Assembly: GCA_902791625.1 (NCBI GenBank)
Contig: CADAWN010000010.1
Location: 1 to 36,697 of the forward strand
Length of the DNA: 36,697 nucleotides
DNA from: an uncultured Erysipelotrichaceae bacterium
GTDB taxonomy: Bacteria > Bacillota_I > Bacilli_A > RF39 > UBA660
Reading direction: 5' to 3'
Made by a program: the position numbers and the translations under genes. Shown here piece after piece: positions 26,021 to 34,174 of this stretch. The notes beneath the pieces were generated by a model that searched no databases, was not told the DNA's origin, and was given only the letters and a program-made list of their open reading frames with translations. How positions within the stretch are numbered: the first letter of the stretch is position 1; every line of letters starts with the position of its first letter.

Positions 26021-26023
26021 TTA

Positions 26024-26052
26024 TTGTCAAAAAGAGGAAAATGTGTTATAAT
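26024..26052 (+). promoter_or_regulatory. Promoter of the first HA-repeat gene
   Basis: TTGTCA (26024-26029), 17-bp spacer, TGT-TATAAT (-10 at 26047-26052, extended). It follows immediately after the operon terminator. Confidence 0.75.
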
Positions 26053-26084
26053 AAGCGCAACTTTTAAATGAAGAGGGATGTTAA

Positions 26085-28277
26085 ATGAAAAAAGACTTAT
26101 CTATAACACCAAAAGGAATAGAAATATTAAAAGAAAAAGATACACATTTAGATACTAAAAAAATTAGTGATAAATGGATGAGTAAGTATGTATTAGCTAA
26201 AAAATACTATGAACATTATGGCAGTTTAGAAATGCCTGCAAAATTTAAAACTAAAAATGGAGTAGACTATGATGATGAAGGTGTTCAATTAGGTCCTTGG
26301 ATTCGAAATATGAAATATGGAATCAAAGGTCTAAATAGTTGCAAGATTACTCAAGAACAAATTAAGTTATTAGAAGATATAGGATTAGATTGTAATAATG
26401 ATGTAAGAGAAGAAGATTGGAATAATAAGTATAAATTGGCTAAGACATATTATGAATATTATGGTAATCTAGAAATACCTCAAAGATTTAAAACAAAAAA
26501 TGGAATAGATTATGATGAAGATGGAGTAAAATTAGGAACTTGGATTCATTCTCAGCGTAAAGCAATAAATGGAAAAAATGATTGTAAAATAACTCCAGAA
26601 CGTATGCAATTATTGGAAAGTATTGGAATGCGAATCGATAGTACTTATAGAGAAGAACAATGGATGAAAAAATATAATTTAGCAAAGACATATTATGAAC
26701 ATTATGGAAATTTAAATATTAATAGAAAGTTTAAAACTCTAGATGGAATAAACTATGATGAACAAGGTGTACAATTAAGACGTTGGTTAGATGAACAACG
26801 TTTTGCAACTACAGTTGATAATGGAGTAAAATTAACTCCTCAAAGAATTAAATTATTAGAAGAAATAGGATTTGACTTTAGTATTATTGATAGAGATAAA
26901 CAATGGATGAGTAAATACGAATTGGTAAAAACATACTATGAGTATTATGGAAATCTAAATATTCCTATAATGTTTAGAACTTTAGATGGAATAAACTATG
27001 ATGAACAAGGAATTAGATTAGGTGTTTGGTTAAGTGAACAACGTAGAAGAATGGGAAATAATAATGAACTAAAATTAGAACCAGAACGAATAAAACTACT
27101 AAAAGATATTGGATTAGATTTTAAGGTTGCCGATAAAGAAAAACAGTGGATGGAAAAGTATAAATTAGTAAAAGCATATTATGAGCATTATGGAAATTTA
27201 GATGTTCCTATAATGTTTAAAACATCAGATGGAATAAAATATGATAAGCAGGGAATTAAAATAGGAACTTGGCTTTATAAACAACGTCAAGGAATTAAAG
27301 GAATAAATAATTATAAAGTAACACCTGAGCACATTAAATTACTAGAAGAAATAGGAATAGATTGTAATAATATTGGTAGAGAAAATAAATGGATGAATAA
27401 ATATAAATTAGCAAAGGCATACTATGAACATTATGGAAATTTGAAAATACCTAAAAATTTTAAAACTAAAAATGGTGTAGATTATGATGAAGAAGGGGTT
27501 AAATTAAGAAACTGGCTTCAAAATCAATTTTATGGAATCATTGAAATTAATAATATGAAGATAACACCTGAACATATTAAATTATTAGAAGAAATAGGAA
27601 TAGATTGCAATAATATAGGTAGAGAGAATAAATGGATGAAAAAATACAATTTAGCAAAGATATATTATGAGTATTATGGAGATTTAGATATTCCTATAAT
27701 GTTTAGAACTCTAGATGGTATAAATTATGATGAAGATGGAATAAAACTTGGATTTTGGCTTAGTACTCAAAAACAAAGAATTAAAGAAAAATCTAATTTG
27801 AAAGTAACACAAGAACACATTAAATTACTAGAAGAGATAGGACTAGATTATAATAATATTGATAAACAAGATAAATGGATTAATAAGTATATTTTAGCAA
27901 AAGCATATTATGAACATTATGGTAATTTAAAAATAAAACAGAGATTTAAAACTAAAAATGGTATTGATTATGATGAAGAAGGAGTTAAATTAGGAATCTG
28001 GATTAATAGTCAAAGAGAAGGAATTAAAGGACAAAATGCTTTAAACTTAACTCCAAAACAAATCAAATTATTAGATAATATAGGAATGATATGGTTTACT
28101 GATATAATAGATAATAGACTTCAAGATGAAAAAATAACTGATAAAAATATTAAAGCTAAACAAATAGAAATGAGAAATAGGTTTTATTCTGTTTTAAATA
28201 GTTTTGAAGATGAAGAATTACCAACTAAAGAAGAATTAAATAATAAGTTATTGTGTAAATTAAATCATAGAAAATAA
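26085..28277 (+). CDS. HA-repeat array protein 1 (8 helicase-associated repeats, no helicase)
   Basis: The 730-aa soluble protein consists of a 30-aa N-terminal cap, eight tandem repeats of about 81 aa from W31, and a 53-aa C-terminal cap. The repeat consensus is W-x3-Y-x-LAK-x-YYEHYGNL-x-IP-x2-F-KT-x-GxxYDxxG, then LG-x-W-x3-Q-x(8-12), then T-x-x-x-IKLLEEIG. This is the helicase-associated domain pattern (PF03457-like), normally found as a few copies after a helicase. The N-cap (ITPKGIEILKEK) is itself a half repeat. HA domains are thought to bind nucleic acid; an array of eight suggests extended binding to DNA or RNA, which is inference. Start, own promoter and own terminator are clear. A paralogue lies at 29625. 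Confidence 0.8.
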   Translation: MKKDLSITPKGIEILKEKDTHLDTKKISDKWMSKYVLAKKYYEHYGSLEMPAKFKTKNGVDYDDEGVQLGPWIRNMKYGIKGLNSCKITQEQIKLLEDIGLDCNNDVREEDWNNKYKLAKTYYEYYGNLEIPQRFKTKNGIDYDEDGVKLGTWIHSQRKAINGKNDCKITPERMQLLESIGMRIDSTYREEQWMKKYNLAKTYYEHYGNLNINRKFKTLDGINYDEQGVQLRRWLDEQRFATTVDNGVKLTPQRIKLLEEIGFDFSIIDRDKQWMSKYELVKTYYEYYGNLNIPIMFRTLDGINYDEQGIRLGVWLSEQRRRMGNNNELKLEPERIKLLKDIGLDFKVADKEKQWMEKYKLVKAYYEHYGNLDVPIMFKTSDGIKYDKQGIKIGTWLYKQRQGIKGINNYKVTPEHIKLLEEIGIDCNNIGRENKWMNKYKLAKAYYEHYGNLKIPKNFKTKNGVDYDEEGVKLRNWLQNQFYGIIEINNMKITPEHIKLLEEIGIDCNNIGRENKWMKKYNLAKIYYEYYGDLDIPIMFRTLDGINYDEDGIKLGFWLSTQKQRIKEKSNLKVTQEHIKLLEEIGLDYNNIDKQDKWINKYILAKAYYEHYGNLKIKQRFKTKNGIDYDEEGVKLGIWINSQREGIKGQNALNLTPKQIKLLDNIGMIWFTDIIDNRLQDEKITDKNIKAKQIEMRNRFYSVLNSFEDEELPTKEELNNKLLCKLNHRK

Positions 28278-28281
28278 TGTA

Positions 28282-28306
28282 AAGGTGATTTTTAATCACC
28301 TTTTTT
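28282..28306 (+). terminator. Terminator of HA-repeat gene 1
   Basis: AAGGTGATT-TTT-AATCACCTT, perfect 9-bp stem, followed by Ts; 4 nt after the stop. Confidence 0.8.
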
Positions 28307-28315
28307 ATGTTATTA

Positions 28316-28321
28316 TATAAT
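28316..28321 (+). promoter_or_regulatory. Possible -10 of the sigma-factor gene
   Basis: TATAAT at 28316-28321 lies about 65 nt before the start codon. No good -35 is visible; the -35 position falls in the preceding terminator. Confidence 0.35.
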
Positions 28322-28388
28322 GTATAAAAATAAAAAATTACTAACCAAATTAAAAAATAAAACACTATATTATTGAAAGGTGATATAA

Positions 28389-28862
28389 ATGGATGCAATA
28401 TATGATGAGTATTTTGACAAAATATATAATTGGTCTATAAAGAAAACAAATAATAAAGAAGATGCTGAAGATTTAACTAATAGTGTTTTTCTTGCTATAT
28501 TTGAATACTTTAATAAAGATATTAAAGTAGAAAAATTAGAAAACTTAATATGGAAGATTGCCTATAATTTATGGTCGACTAAAGCAAAGAACTATATTAA
28601 AGAAAAGAATAATACTGAATTTAATGAAGAATATCAATCTATTGATAATACAGATATGCTAGATAAAGTTATATATCGTGAAATAGTTAATAACTTAGAT
28701 AATGTTGGATTAACTACTAATGAGAAAAAAGCATTTGAACTTTATTATATAAATGACCTTTCAGTAAAAGAAATAAGTGAAAAACTAGATAGTAGTGATA
28801 CAAATATAAAATATTATTTGTACAGTGCTAGAAAAAAGATAAAGGAGAGATATTATGAATAA
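28389..28862 (+). CDS. ECF-type RNA polymerase sigma factor
   Basis: The 157-aa protein has region 2 at the N-terminus (YDEYFDKIYNWSIKKT, then EDAEDLTNSVFLAIFE, the core-binding helix) and region 4 at the C-terminus (LTTNEKKAFELYYINDLSVK, then EISEKLDSSDTNIKYYLYSA, a helix-turn-helix). There is no region 1 or 3, as expected for group 4 (ECF) sigma factors. AAAGGTGAT precedes the ATG. The end overlaps the next gene by 8 nt, so that gene is likely its partner, in the position where an anti-sigma factor is usually encoded. Which promoters it reads is unknown. Confidence 0.8.
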   Translation: MDAIYDEYFDKIYNWSIKKTNNKEDAEDLTNSVFLAIFEYFNKDIKVEKLENLIWKIAYNLWSTKAKNYIKEKNNTEFNEEYQSIDNTDMLDKVIYREIVNNLDNVGLTTNEKKAFELYYINDLSVKEISEKLDSSDTNIKYYLYSARKKIKERYYE

Positions 28863-29439
28863 ATTTGGTTTTGATAAGTATTTAGATATTTTAAATAAGG
28901 AAAAAGTTAAACATGGTCTAGATTTATATACACCATTATTTCCAATGTTTAGAGTAGAAAATGATAAGTTATATGTGGGAATAACTTTAGTTAGTGATAA
29001 AGATAATGTTTGGGATAAGAATGAAGTAATTAAACCTGAATACTGGTCTTTAATTGATATTGATACTGAAGAAGTTGTTTCATTTAATAAGACTAGTGAA
29101 AAAGATTTTGTAATTGGAGAAGTTATACCTAAAGTATATGATAATGTAGATAAAGAAATATCAAAATATACAGTAGAAAAAACTATGCAATATAAAGAAT
29201 ATTTTAAAAATGACTTATTAAACTTCACTGTACCAATTCAAAAAAAATTAGCTGATATTTTAGGAGAAGATATAGAAATAGATGGAGAAAAAGTTAATCT
29301 TAACGAATATGCTATTTCTACCATAGAAGAAGAAGCTAATGAAAAAATTAATGAATTAGTAAAAATGTTAGTATGGGATAAATATGGATCTATTATTTTC
29401 TATTATGATATGTTATATAAACAAATAATAAAATATTAA
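28855..29439 (+). CDS. Unknown partner of the ECF sigma factor
   Basis: The 194-aa protein has no membrane helix, so it is not a classical membrane anti-sigma factor. It has an N-terminal alpha/beta part (LYTPLFPMFRVENDKLYVGI, then EYWSLIDIDTEEVVSFNKTS) and a long helical C-terminal half from about residue 105 (EKTMQYKEYFKNDLLNF onward). No family is recognised. The 8-nt overlap with the sigma gene indicates coupled translation. The stop may be premature: the frame one base over stays open from 29432 to 29524 with protein-like sequence up to the terminator at 29533. A cytosolic anti-sigma factor or signal sensor is possible. Confidence 0.6.
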   Translation: MNKFGFDKYLDILNKEKVKHGLDLYTPLFPMFRVENDKLYVGITLVSDKDNVWDKNEVIKPEYWSLIDIDTEEVVSFNKTSEKDFVIGEVIPKVYDNVDKEISKYTVEKTMQYKEYFKNDLLNFTVPIQKKLADILGEDIEIDGEKVNLNEYAISTIEEEANEKINELVKMLVWDKYGSIIFYYDMLYKQIIKY

Positions 29440-29524
29440 TAAAGATAAATTAAAACTATGTATTGAAATAATGAATAATTATTATCCAGGAGTTAATTAC
29501 ATAGACAATTTCTTTAATATTTAA
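29440..29524 (+). other. Possible frame-shifted C-terminal tail of the sigma-partner gene
   Basis: In the +1 frame, codons from 29432 read NINKDKLKLCIEIMNNYYP and on through GVNYIDNFFNI to a TAA at 29522-29524, nine bases before the terminator. No ribosome site precedes it. Genes in this region normally end next to their terminators, so this may be the lost tail of the 194-aa protein. Confidence 0.3.
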
Positions 29525-29532
29525 AACAAAAT

Positions 29533-29560
29533 GATGATTAGAAAATAATCATCTTATTTA
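29533..29560 (+). terminator. Terminator after the sigma cassette
   Basis: GATGATTA-GAAAA-TAATCATC, perfect 8-bp stem, followed by TTATTTATT. Confidence 0.7.
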
Positions 29561-29589
29561 TTGAAAATAAACGAGAAATATGATATAAT
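29561..29589 (+). promoter_or_regulatory. Promoter of the second HA-repeat gene
   Basis: TTGAAA (29561-29566), 17-bp spacer, TGA-TATAAT (-10 at 29584-29589, extended). It resembles the promoter of HA-repeat gene 1. Confidence 0.75.
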
Positions 29590-29624
29590 AACGCTAATTA
29601 TTTTAACTGGTGAGGGGTTTATAT

Positions 29625-32045
29625 ATGAAAAAGGATTTAAATATAACTCAAAAAGGATTAGAAATATTAGAAGAAAAAGAAGTACATTTAGATACTAGTA
29701 ATATAGAGTCTAGTTGGATGGAAAAATATAATTTGGCAAAATTATATTATCAACATTATGGTAATTTAGAAATACCGCAAAAATTCAAAACAAAAAATGG
29801 TGTAGATTATGATGAAGAAGGAGTTTGTTTGGGAGCTTGGATTCTTATTCAACGTCAAGCATTTAATGGAAAAAATAGTTTACAATTATCTTCAGAACAG
29901 ATTAAGTTATTAAATGAAATAGGAATGCGATGGGATTATATTAATCATAAAGAAAAATGGATGGAAAAATATAATTTAGCAAAAGCATATTATGAACATT
30001 ATGGTAATCTAGAAGTACCTTCTGATTTTAAAACAAAAAATGGTGTAGACAAAGAAGAAGATGGAATAAAATTAGGAATATGGGTTTATGATTTACGTCA
30101 GACACTTAAGGGAAGAAGAAATCATAAAATCTCCTTAGAACAAATCAAGTTATTAGATGAAATAGGAATGCGATGGGATAATATTAATTACGAAGAAAAA
30201 TGGATGGAAAAATATAATTTAGCAAGAACATATTATGAGTATTATGGTAATTTAAAAGTATCTCTAAATTTTAAAACAAAAAATGGAGTAGATTATGATG
30301 AAGAAGGAGTTTTTTTAAGAGCTTGGATTGATACTCAACGTCAAATATTTAAAGGTAATATTAGAAATAAAAAATTATCCTCAGAGCAAATCAAGTTATT
30401 AGAACAAATAGGAGTAGATTTTGATTATATTGTTAAAAAAGAAAAATGGATGAATAAATATTATTTGGCAAAATTATATTATCTACATTATGGTAATCTA
30501 GAAGTACCTTCCGATTTTAAAACAAAAAATGGAGTAGATTATGATGAAGAAGGATTTGGTTTAGGGTTTTGGATTAGTGCTCAACGTAGAGCATTTAATG
30601 GAAAATTATCTTCAGAAAAAATCAAGTTATTAAACGAAATAGGAATGCGATGGGATTATATTATTCATAAAGAAAAATGGATGAAAAAATATAATTTAGC
30701 AAAAGCATATTATGAATATTATGGTAATCTAGAAGTACCCTTCGATTTTAAAACAAAAAATGGTGTAGACAAAGAAGAAGATGGAATAAAATTAGGAATA
30801 TGGATTTATGATTTACGTCAGACACTTAAAGGAAGAAGAAGTTGTAAAATATCACCAGAACAAATCAAGTTATTAGATGAAATAGGAATGCGATGGGATA
30901 ATATTAATTACGAAGAAAAATGGATGAAAAAATATAATTTAGCAAGAGCATATTATGAGCATTATGGTGATTCAGAAATACCACAAAAATTTAAAACAAA
31001 AAATGGAGTAGATTATGATGAAAAAGGAGTTTCTTTAGGAGGCTGGATTGATACTCAACGTCAAATAATTAGAGGCAATATTAGAAATCAAAAATTATCC
31101 TCAGAGCAAATTAAGTTATTGGAGCAAATAGGAATTGATTTTGATTATATTGGAAAAAAAGAAAAATGGATGAAAAAATATAATTTAGCAAGAGCATATT
31201 ATGAGCATTATGGTGATTTAGAAATTCCTTATGAATTTAAAACAAAAAATGGTGTAAATTATGATGAAGAAGGAGTTCAATTAGGAAGATGGATTTTTTA
31301 TCAAAGAAAAGCAATTAAGAAAAAAATGCTAACTTCTGAGCAAATTAAGCTATTCGATGAAATGGGAATGCGATGGGATAATATTGATAAAATGGATGAA
31401 TGGATGGAAAAATATAATTTAGCACAAATATATTATGAACATTATGGTAATTTAGAAATCCCTCGAACATTTAAGACTATAAATGGTATAGATTATGATG
31501 AAGAAGGAGTCCATATAGGTGAGTGGATTGGTAATCAACGAGGAGGAATTAAGGGATTAAATACTTGTAAAGTAACTTCTAAACAAATTAATCTATTAAA
31601 TGAAATAGGAATGCGATGGGATAGTATTAATAAAGTAGATGCATGGATGAGTAAATATAATTTGGCAAAAATATACTATGAACATTATGGTAATTTTGAA
31701 ATTCCTCGAACATTTAAAACTATAAATGGTATAGATTATGATGAAGAAGGAGTTCAATTAGGAAGATGGATTAGTACTCAAAGCCAAAAATTTAAAGGTA
31801 AAATTGATTCAAAATTAACTCAAGAACAAATTAAATTATTAGAAAAAATTGAAATGAAGTGGTTTAGCGACAACATGGATTATAGACTTCAAGATGAAAC
31901 AATAACTGATAAAAATATTAGAACAAAGCAAATAGAAATAATAAATAGATTTTATTCAGTTTTAAATAGTTTCAATGAAGAAGAGTTACCAACTAAAGAA
32001 GAATTTAATAATAAAATTTTATGTAAATTAAATCATAAAAAATAA
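29625..32045 (+). CDS. HA-repeat array protein 2 (9 helicase-associated repeats, no helicase)
   Basis: The 806-aa paralogue of the 26085 protein has a 30-aa N-cap (MKKDLNITQKGLEILEEKEV), nine repeats with first Trp codons at 29715, 29958, 30201, 30447, 30678, 30921, 31167, 31401 and 31644, and a C-cap nearly identical to that of the paralogue (YRLQDETITDKNIRTKQIE start). Repeats 1-3 and 4-6 are corresponding copies of one three-repeat block. ATG 29625 is preferred over GTG 29610 because GAGGGG lies about 7 nt before it and the N-terminus then matches the paralogue. The constant framework with variable short segments invites comparison with modular nucleic-acid-binding arrays, but no code is known. 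Confidence 0.8.
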   Translation: MKKDLNITQKGLEILEEKEVHLDTSNIESSWMEKYNLAKLYYQHYGNLEIPQKFKTKNGVDYDEEGVCLGAWILIQRQAFNGKNSLQLSSEQIKLLNEIGMRWDYINHKEKWMEKYNLAKAYYEHYGNLEVPSDFKTKNGVDKEEDGIKLGIWVYDLRQTLKGRRNHKISLEQIKLLDEIGMRWDNINYEEKWMEKYNLARTYYEYYGNLKVSLNFKTKNGVDYDEEGVFLRAWIDTQRQIFKGNIRNKKLSSEQIKLLEQIGVDFDYIVKKEKWMNKYYLAKLYYLHYGNLEVPSDFKTKNGVDYDEEGFGLGFWISAQRRAFNGKLSSEKIKLLNEIGMRWDYIIHKEKWMKKYNLAKAYYEYYGNLEVPFDFKTKNGVDKEEDGIKLGIWIYDLRQTLKGRRSCKISPEQIKLLDEIGMRWDNINYEEKWMKKYNLARAYYEHYGDSEIPQKFKTKNGVDYDEKGVSLGGWIDTQRQIIRGNIRNQKLSSEQIKLLEQIGIDFDYIGKKEKWMKKYNLARAYYEHYGDLEIPYEFKTKNGVNYDEEGVQLGRWIFYQRKAIKKKMLTSEQIKLFDEMGMRWDNIDKMDEWMEKYNLAQIYYEHYGNLEIPRTFKTINGIDYDEEGVHIGEWIGNQRGGIKGLNTCKVTSKQINLLNEIGMRWDSINKVDAWMSKYNLAKIYYEHYGNFEIPRTFKTINGIDYDEEGVQLGRWISTQSQKFKGKIDSKLTQEQIKLLEKIEMKWFSDNMDYRLQDETITDKNIRTKQIEIINRFYSVLNSFNEEELPTKEEFNNKILCKLNHKK
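29715..31166 (+). repeat. Duplicated three-repeat block inside HA-repeat gene 2
   Basis: Block A (29715-30446) and block B (30447-31166) each encode three repeats in the same order. Repeat 2 matches 5 (GVDKEEDGIKLGIW, YDLRQTLKGRR), 3 matches 6 (QRQI..GNIRN, SSEQIKLLEQIG.DFDYI) and 1 matches 4. Block B lacks four codons in its first repeat. Repeats 2 and 5 are almost identical over most of 243 bp, so the duplication is fairly recent. Confidence 0.8.
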
Positions 32046-32054
32046 TAAAACAAA

Positions 32055-32085
32055 AAGATGATTATTTTCTAATCATCTTTTTTTG
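32055..32085. terminator. Bidirectional terminator between HA-repeat gene 2 and the carboxypeptidase gene
   Basis: AAGATGATTA (32055-32064) pairs with TAATCATCTT (32070-32079), flanked by a T-run on the plus strand and TTTTGTTTTATT on the minus strand. The carboxypeptidase stop codon (32062-32064) is part of the stem. Confidence 0.75.
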
Positions 32086-33312
32086 TTTTCTTTTCTTCTT
32101 TTTCTTACCTTTTATTTTTGATACTATTAGAGTAATTATAAGAACTATAACTCCAATAATTATATAGTAATATTTCTTTAATACCTTTATGATATCCATC
32201 TTTATTTCTTTATTTATAATTACCTTTTCTTCAGTTATTAATTTACTTTCATAATAGTATTTAACTGAACCAATCTTTTCACCTTTTTTATTACTAAAAC
32301 TTAAACTATTTAATCCTTTATATTCTATTTTTAAATTCTTTATATCATAGTCTTTAGGTAAATACTTTTTCACATCTTTTGTGGATAAAATATTGTAGTT
32401 ATCTATTTTACTTAGAGTAACTGGTATCTTTTTTATTAGTTGTCCTTTTTTTACTAGTGTTTCTTCTTTATAGTTTTCATTCATGAATTTTATTAAGTCT
32501 AGAGTATCAACTATATTATAGTAGTTAGAGCCTATTTGAGAGGCGTTTAAGACGATTATTAACATTTCATGACCATTTATATTGCTTAGGGATGAAAGAC
32601 AGTATCCAGCGTTACCAGTGTACCCTGTTTTACTTCCTAGTATAGTAGTTACATCTTTGTTCTTTCCATATTTACTATTTATTGTTGATGTAACTTTTAA
32701 TCCATTAGATAAAGTATATTCTTTAGCTGTATATATTTCTCTAAATAATTTATTTTTTAAAGCATAATTAAGTAGTTTTCTAACATCATCTGCAGGTTTT
32801 CTAACATCATCTGCAGTAGAATAATGATCATTTATATCTAGACCTGTAACATTAACAAAATGGGTATTTTTTAGGCCTATTTTCTTAGCTAATTCATTCA
32901 TCTTCACTACATAGTTATCAATTGATCCACTAATTAAGATTGCAAGAGAATTAGTAGCATCAGCTCCACTTGGAAGCATTGCGGCATATAATAAGTCTTT
33001 ATAAGTTACTTTATCTCCAACTTTTAATCCTGCTTTACTAGCATCCCAACTAACAGTACTCATAATTTCATTTGTTATTGTTACTTGTTCATCTAAGTTC
33101 TTTATATTTTCTATCGCAGTAATAACAGTTGCTATTTTTGTAAGAGATGCGATAGATGTTTGTTTATTTGAATCAATTTCATATAAAACTTTATCATCAT
33201 TTACGTCATAAACTTCAACTATTTTAGAATTAATAGAAGGATAATCAAGCGCAAATATATTAATTGGTAATAGTATTAATAATGTAATTATAAGGCTATA
33301 AAACTTCTTCAT
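32062..33312 (-). CDS. Serine-type D-Ala-D-Ala carboxypeptidase (PBP5-like)
   Basis: The 416-aa protein trims the terminal D-Ala of peptidoglycan stem peptides outside the membrane. It has a signal peptide (MKKFYSLIITLLILLPINIF), the active-site SLTK (S56, K59), LPSGADAT at the usual S-x-N position (S115 with Ala where Asn is common), the KTG motif (228-230), and, unusually for an amphipathic-anchor family, a C-terminal membrane helix (IIIGVIVLIITLIVSKI) followed by a long Lys/Arg tail. A 21-bp tandem duplication has inserted a second ADDVRKP block near residues 167-180. AGGAGG precedes the ATG. It is transcribed away from the ECF genes. Confidence 0.88.
   Translation of the reverse strand: MKKFYSLIITLLILLPINIFALDYPSINSKIVEVYDVNDDKVLYEIDSNKQTSIASLTKIATVITAIENIKNLDEQVTITNEIMSTVSWDASKAGLKVGDKVTYKDLLYAAMLPSGADATNSLAILISGSIDNYVVKMNELAKKIGLKNTHFVNVTGLDINDHYSTADDVRKPADDVRKLLNYALKNKLFREIYTAKEYTLSNGLKVTSTINSKYGKNKDVTTILGSKTGYTGNAGYCLSSLSNINGHEMLIIVLNASQIGSNYYNIVDTLDLIKFMNENYKEETLVKKGQLIKKIPVTLSKIDNYNILSTKDVKKYLPKDYDIKNLKIEYKGLNSLSFSNKKGEKIGSVKYYYESKLITEEKVIINKEIKMDIIKVLKKYYYIIIGVIVLIITLIVSKIKGKKKKKRKQKKMIRK
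32775..32816 (-). repeat. 21-bp perfect tandem duplication in the carboxypeptidase gene
   Basis: Two adjacent identical 21-mers (32775-32795 and 32796-32816) encode ADDVRK(P/L) twice where relatives have STADDVRKLLNYAL once. The frame is kept and seven residues are added in a helix before the KTG domain part. Confidence 0.85.
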
Positions 33313-33362
33313 TGGATACCTCCTATAATATATATTTATTTTAACATAAATATTTAAATATA

Positions 33363-33371
33363 TGGTATAAT
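33363..33371 (+). promoter_or_regulatory. Extended -10 promoter of the dehydrogenase-ECF operon
   Basis: TGG-TATAAT (-10 at 33366-33371) with a poor -35 (TTAACA, 19 bp upstream). The ATG follows at 33393. Confidence 0.5.
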
Positions 33372-33392
33372 AAATTTTAAGAGGTGAGGTTT

Positions 33393-34151
33393 ATGAAGGC
33401 TTTAATAACTGGAGCATCTAGTGGTATTGGTATGGAGATGGCTAAAATATTAGCTCGTGAGAAATGTGAATTAATATTAGTAGCTAGATCTAAAGAAAAA
33501 CTAGAGTATTTACAAAGAACATTACCAACTAAGTCTACAATCATAGTTATGGATTTATCTAATGAACAGAAAGTAAAAGAGTTATATGTATTAACTAGAA
33601 GTGAAAAGATTGATATCTTAATTAATAATGCAGGATTTGGTGCTTGGGGAGAATTTGAAACAGTACCAATTGGAAAAGAATTTGAAATGATTGATACGAA
33701 TATTAAAGCTGTTCATTTACTTACTAAATCATTCTTAAGAGATATGATAGATCGTGATAGTGGTTATATCTTAAATGTAGCTTCATCTGCAGGATTAATG
33801 CCTGGAGGACCTCTAATGGCTACATACTATGCCACTAAATCTTATATAACTTCACTAACTAATTCAATTTGGTATGAATTAAAAAGAAAAAAGAGTAATG
33901 TCTCTATCTCATGTTTATGCCCTGGACCTGTCGCAACTCACTTTAATGATGTTGCTGGAGTAAGGTTTAGTGCTAAACCTATGAAGGCAGAAGATGTTGC
34001 CGAGTATGCGATAGATAAAATGTTTGAGAGAAAGAGATTAATCGTACCAGGAGCTAAAATGAAAATGGCCCATTTTTTCTCAAGATTCTTATCAGAAAAA
34101 GCTTTATTAAGAGCTGCTTATAAAATACAAAATAAAAAAAGAAAAAAATAA
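33393..34151 (+). CDS. Short-chain dehydrogenase/reductase
   Basis: The 252-aa NAD(P)-dependent oxidoreductase has a Rossmann fold: TGASSGIG at the N-terminus, DLSN after strand 3, NNAGFG, the catalytic Ser in NVASSAG and Y-x3-K in YYATKSY, and PGPVATHF. The substrate is not predictable; the sequence is closest in style to the DltE/YqjQ-like general reductases. ATG 33393 is chosen over GTG 33384 since GAGGTGAGG lies just upstream. The C-terminus is Lys-rich. It probably heads an operon with ecfA1A2T and truA, a non-standard partner for these genes. Confidence 0.88.
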   Translation: MKALITGASSGIGMEMAKILAREKCELILVARSKEKLEYLQRTLPTKSTIIVMDLSNEQKVKELYVLTRSEKIDILINNAGFGAWGEFETVPIGKEFEMIDTNIKAVHLLTKSFLRDMIDRDSGYILNVASSAGLMPGGPLMATYYATKSYITSLTNSIWYELKRKKSNVSISCLCPGPVATHFNDVAGVRFSAKPMKAEDVAEYAIDKMFERKRLIVPGAKMKMAHFFSRFLSEKALLRAAYKIQNKKRKK

Positions 34152-34174
34152 TTATAAGTTAAGTAGGGGGAAGT

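Noticed and set aside
28785-29228. 147-codon minus-strand ORF
   Set aside because: It is antisense to the sigma-factor and partner genes, without a ribosome site; a shadow of the real frames.
26085-32045. Regular repeats as a possible CRISPR array
   Set aside because: The period is about 243 bp and the repeats are coding, with codon-level variation; there are no spacers or cas genes.
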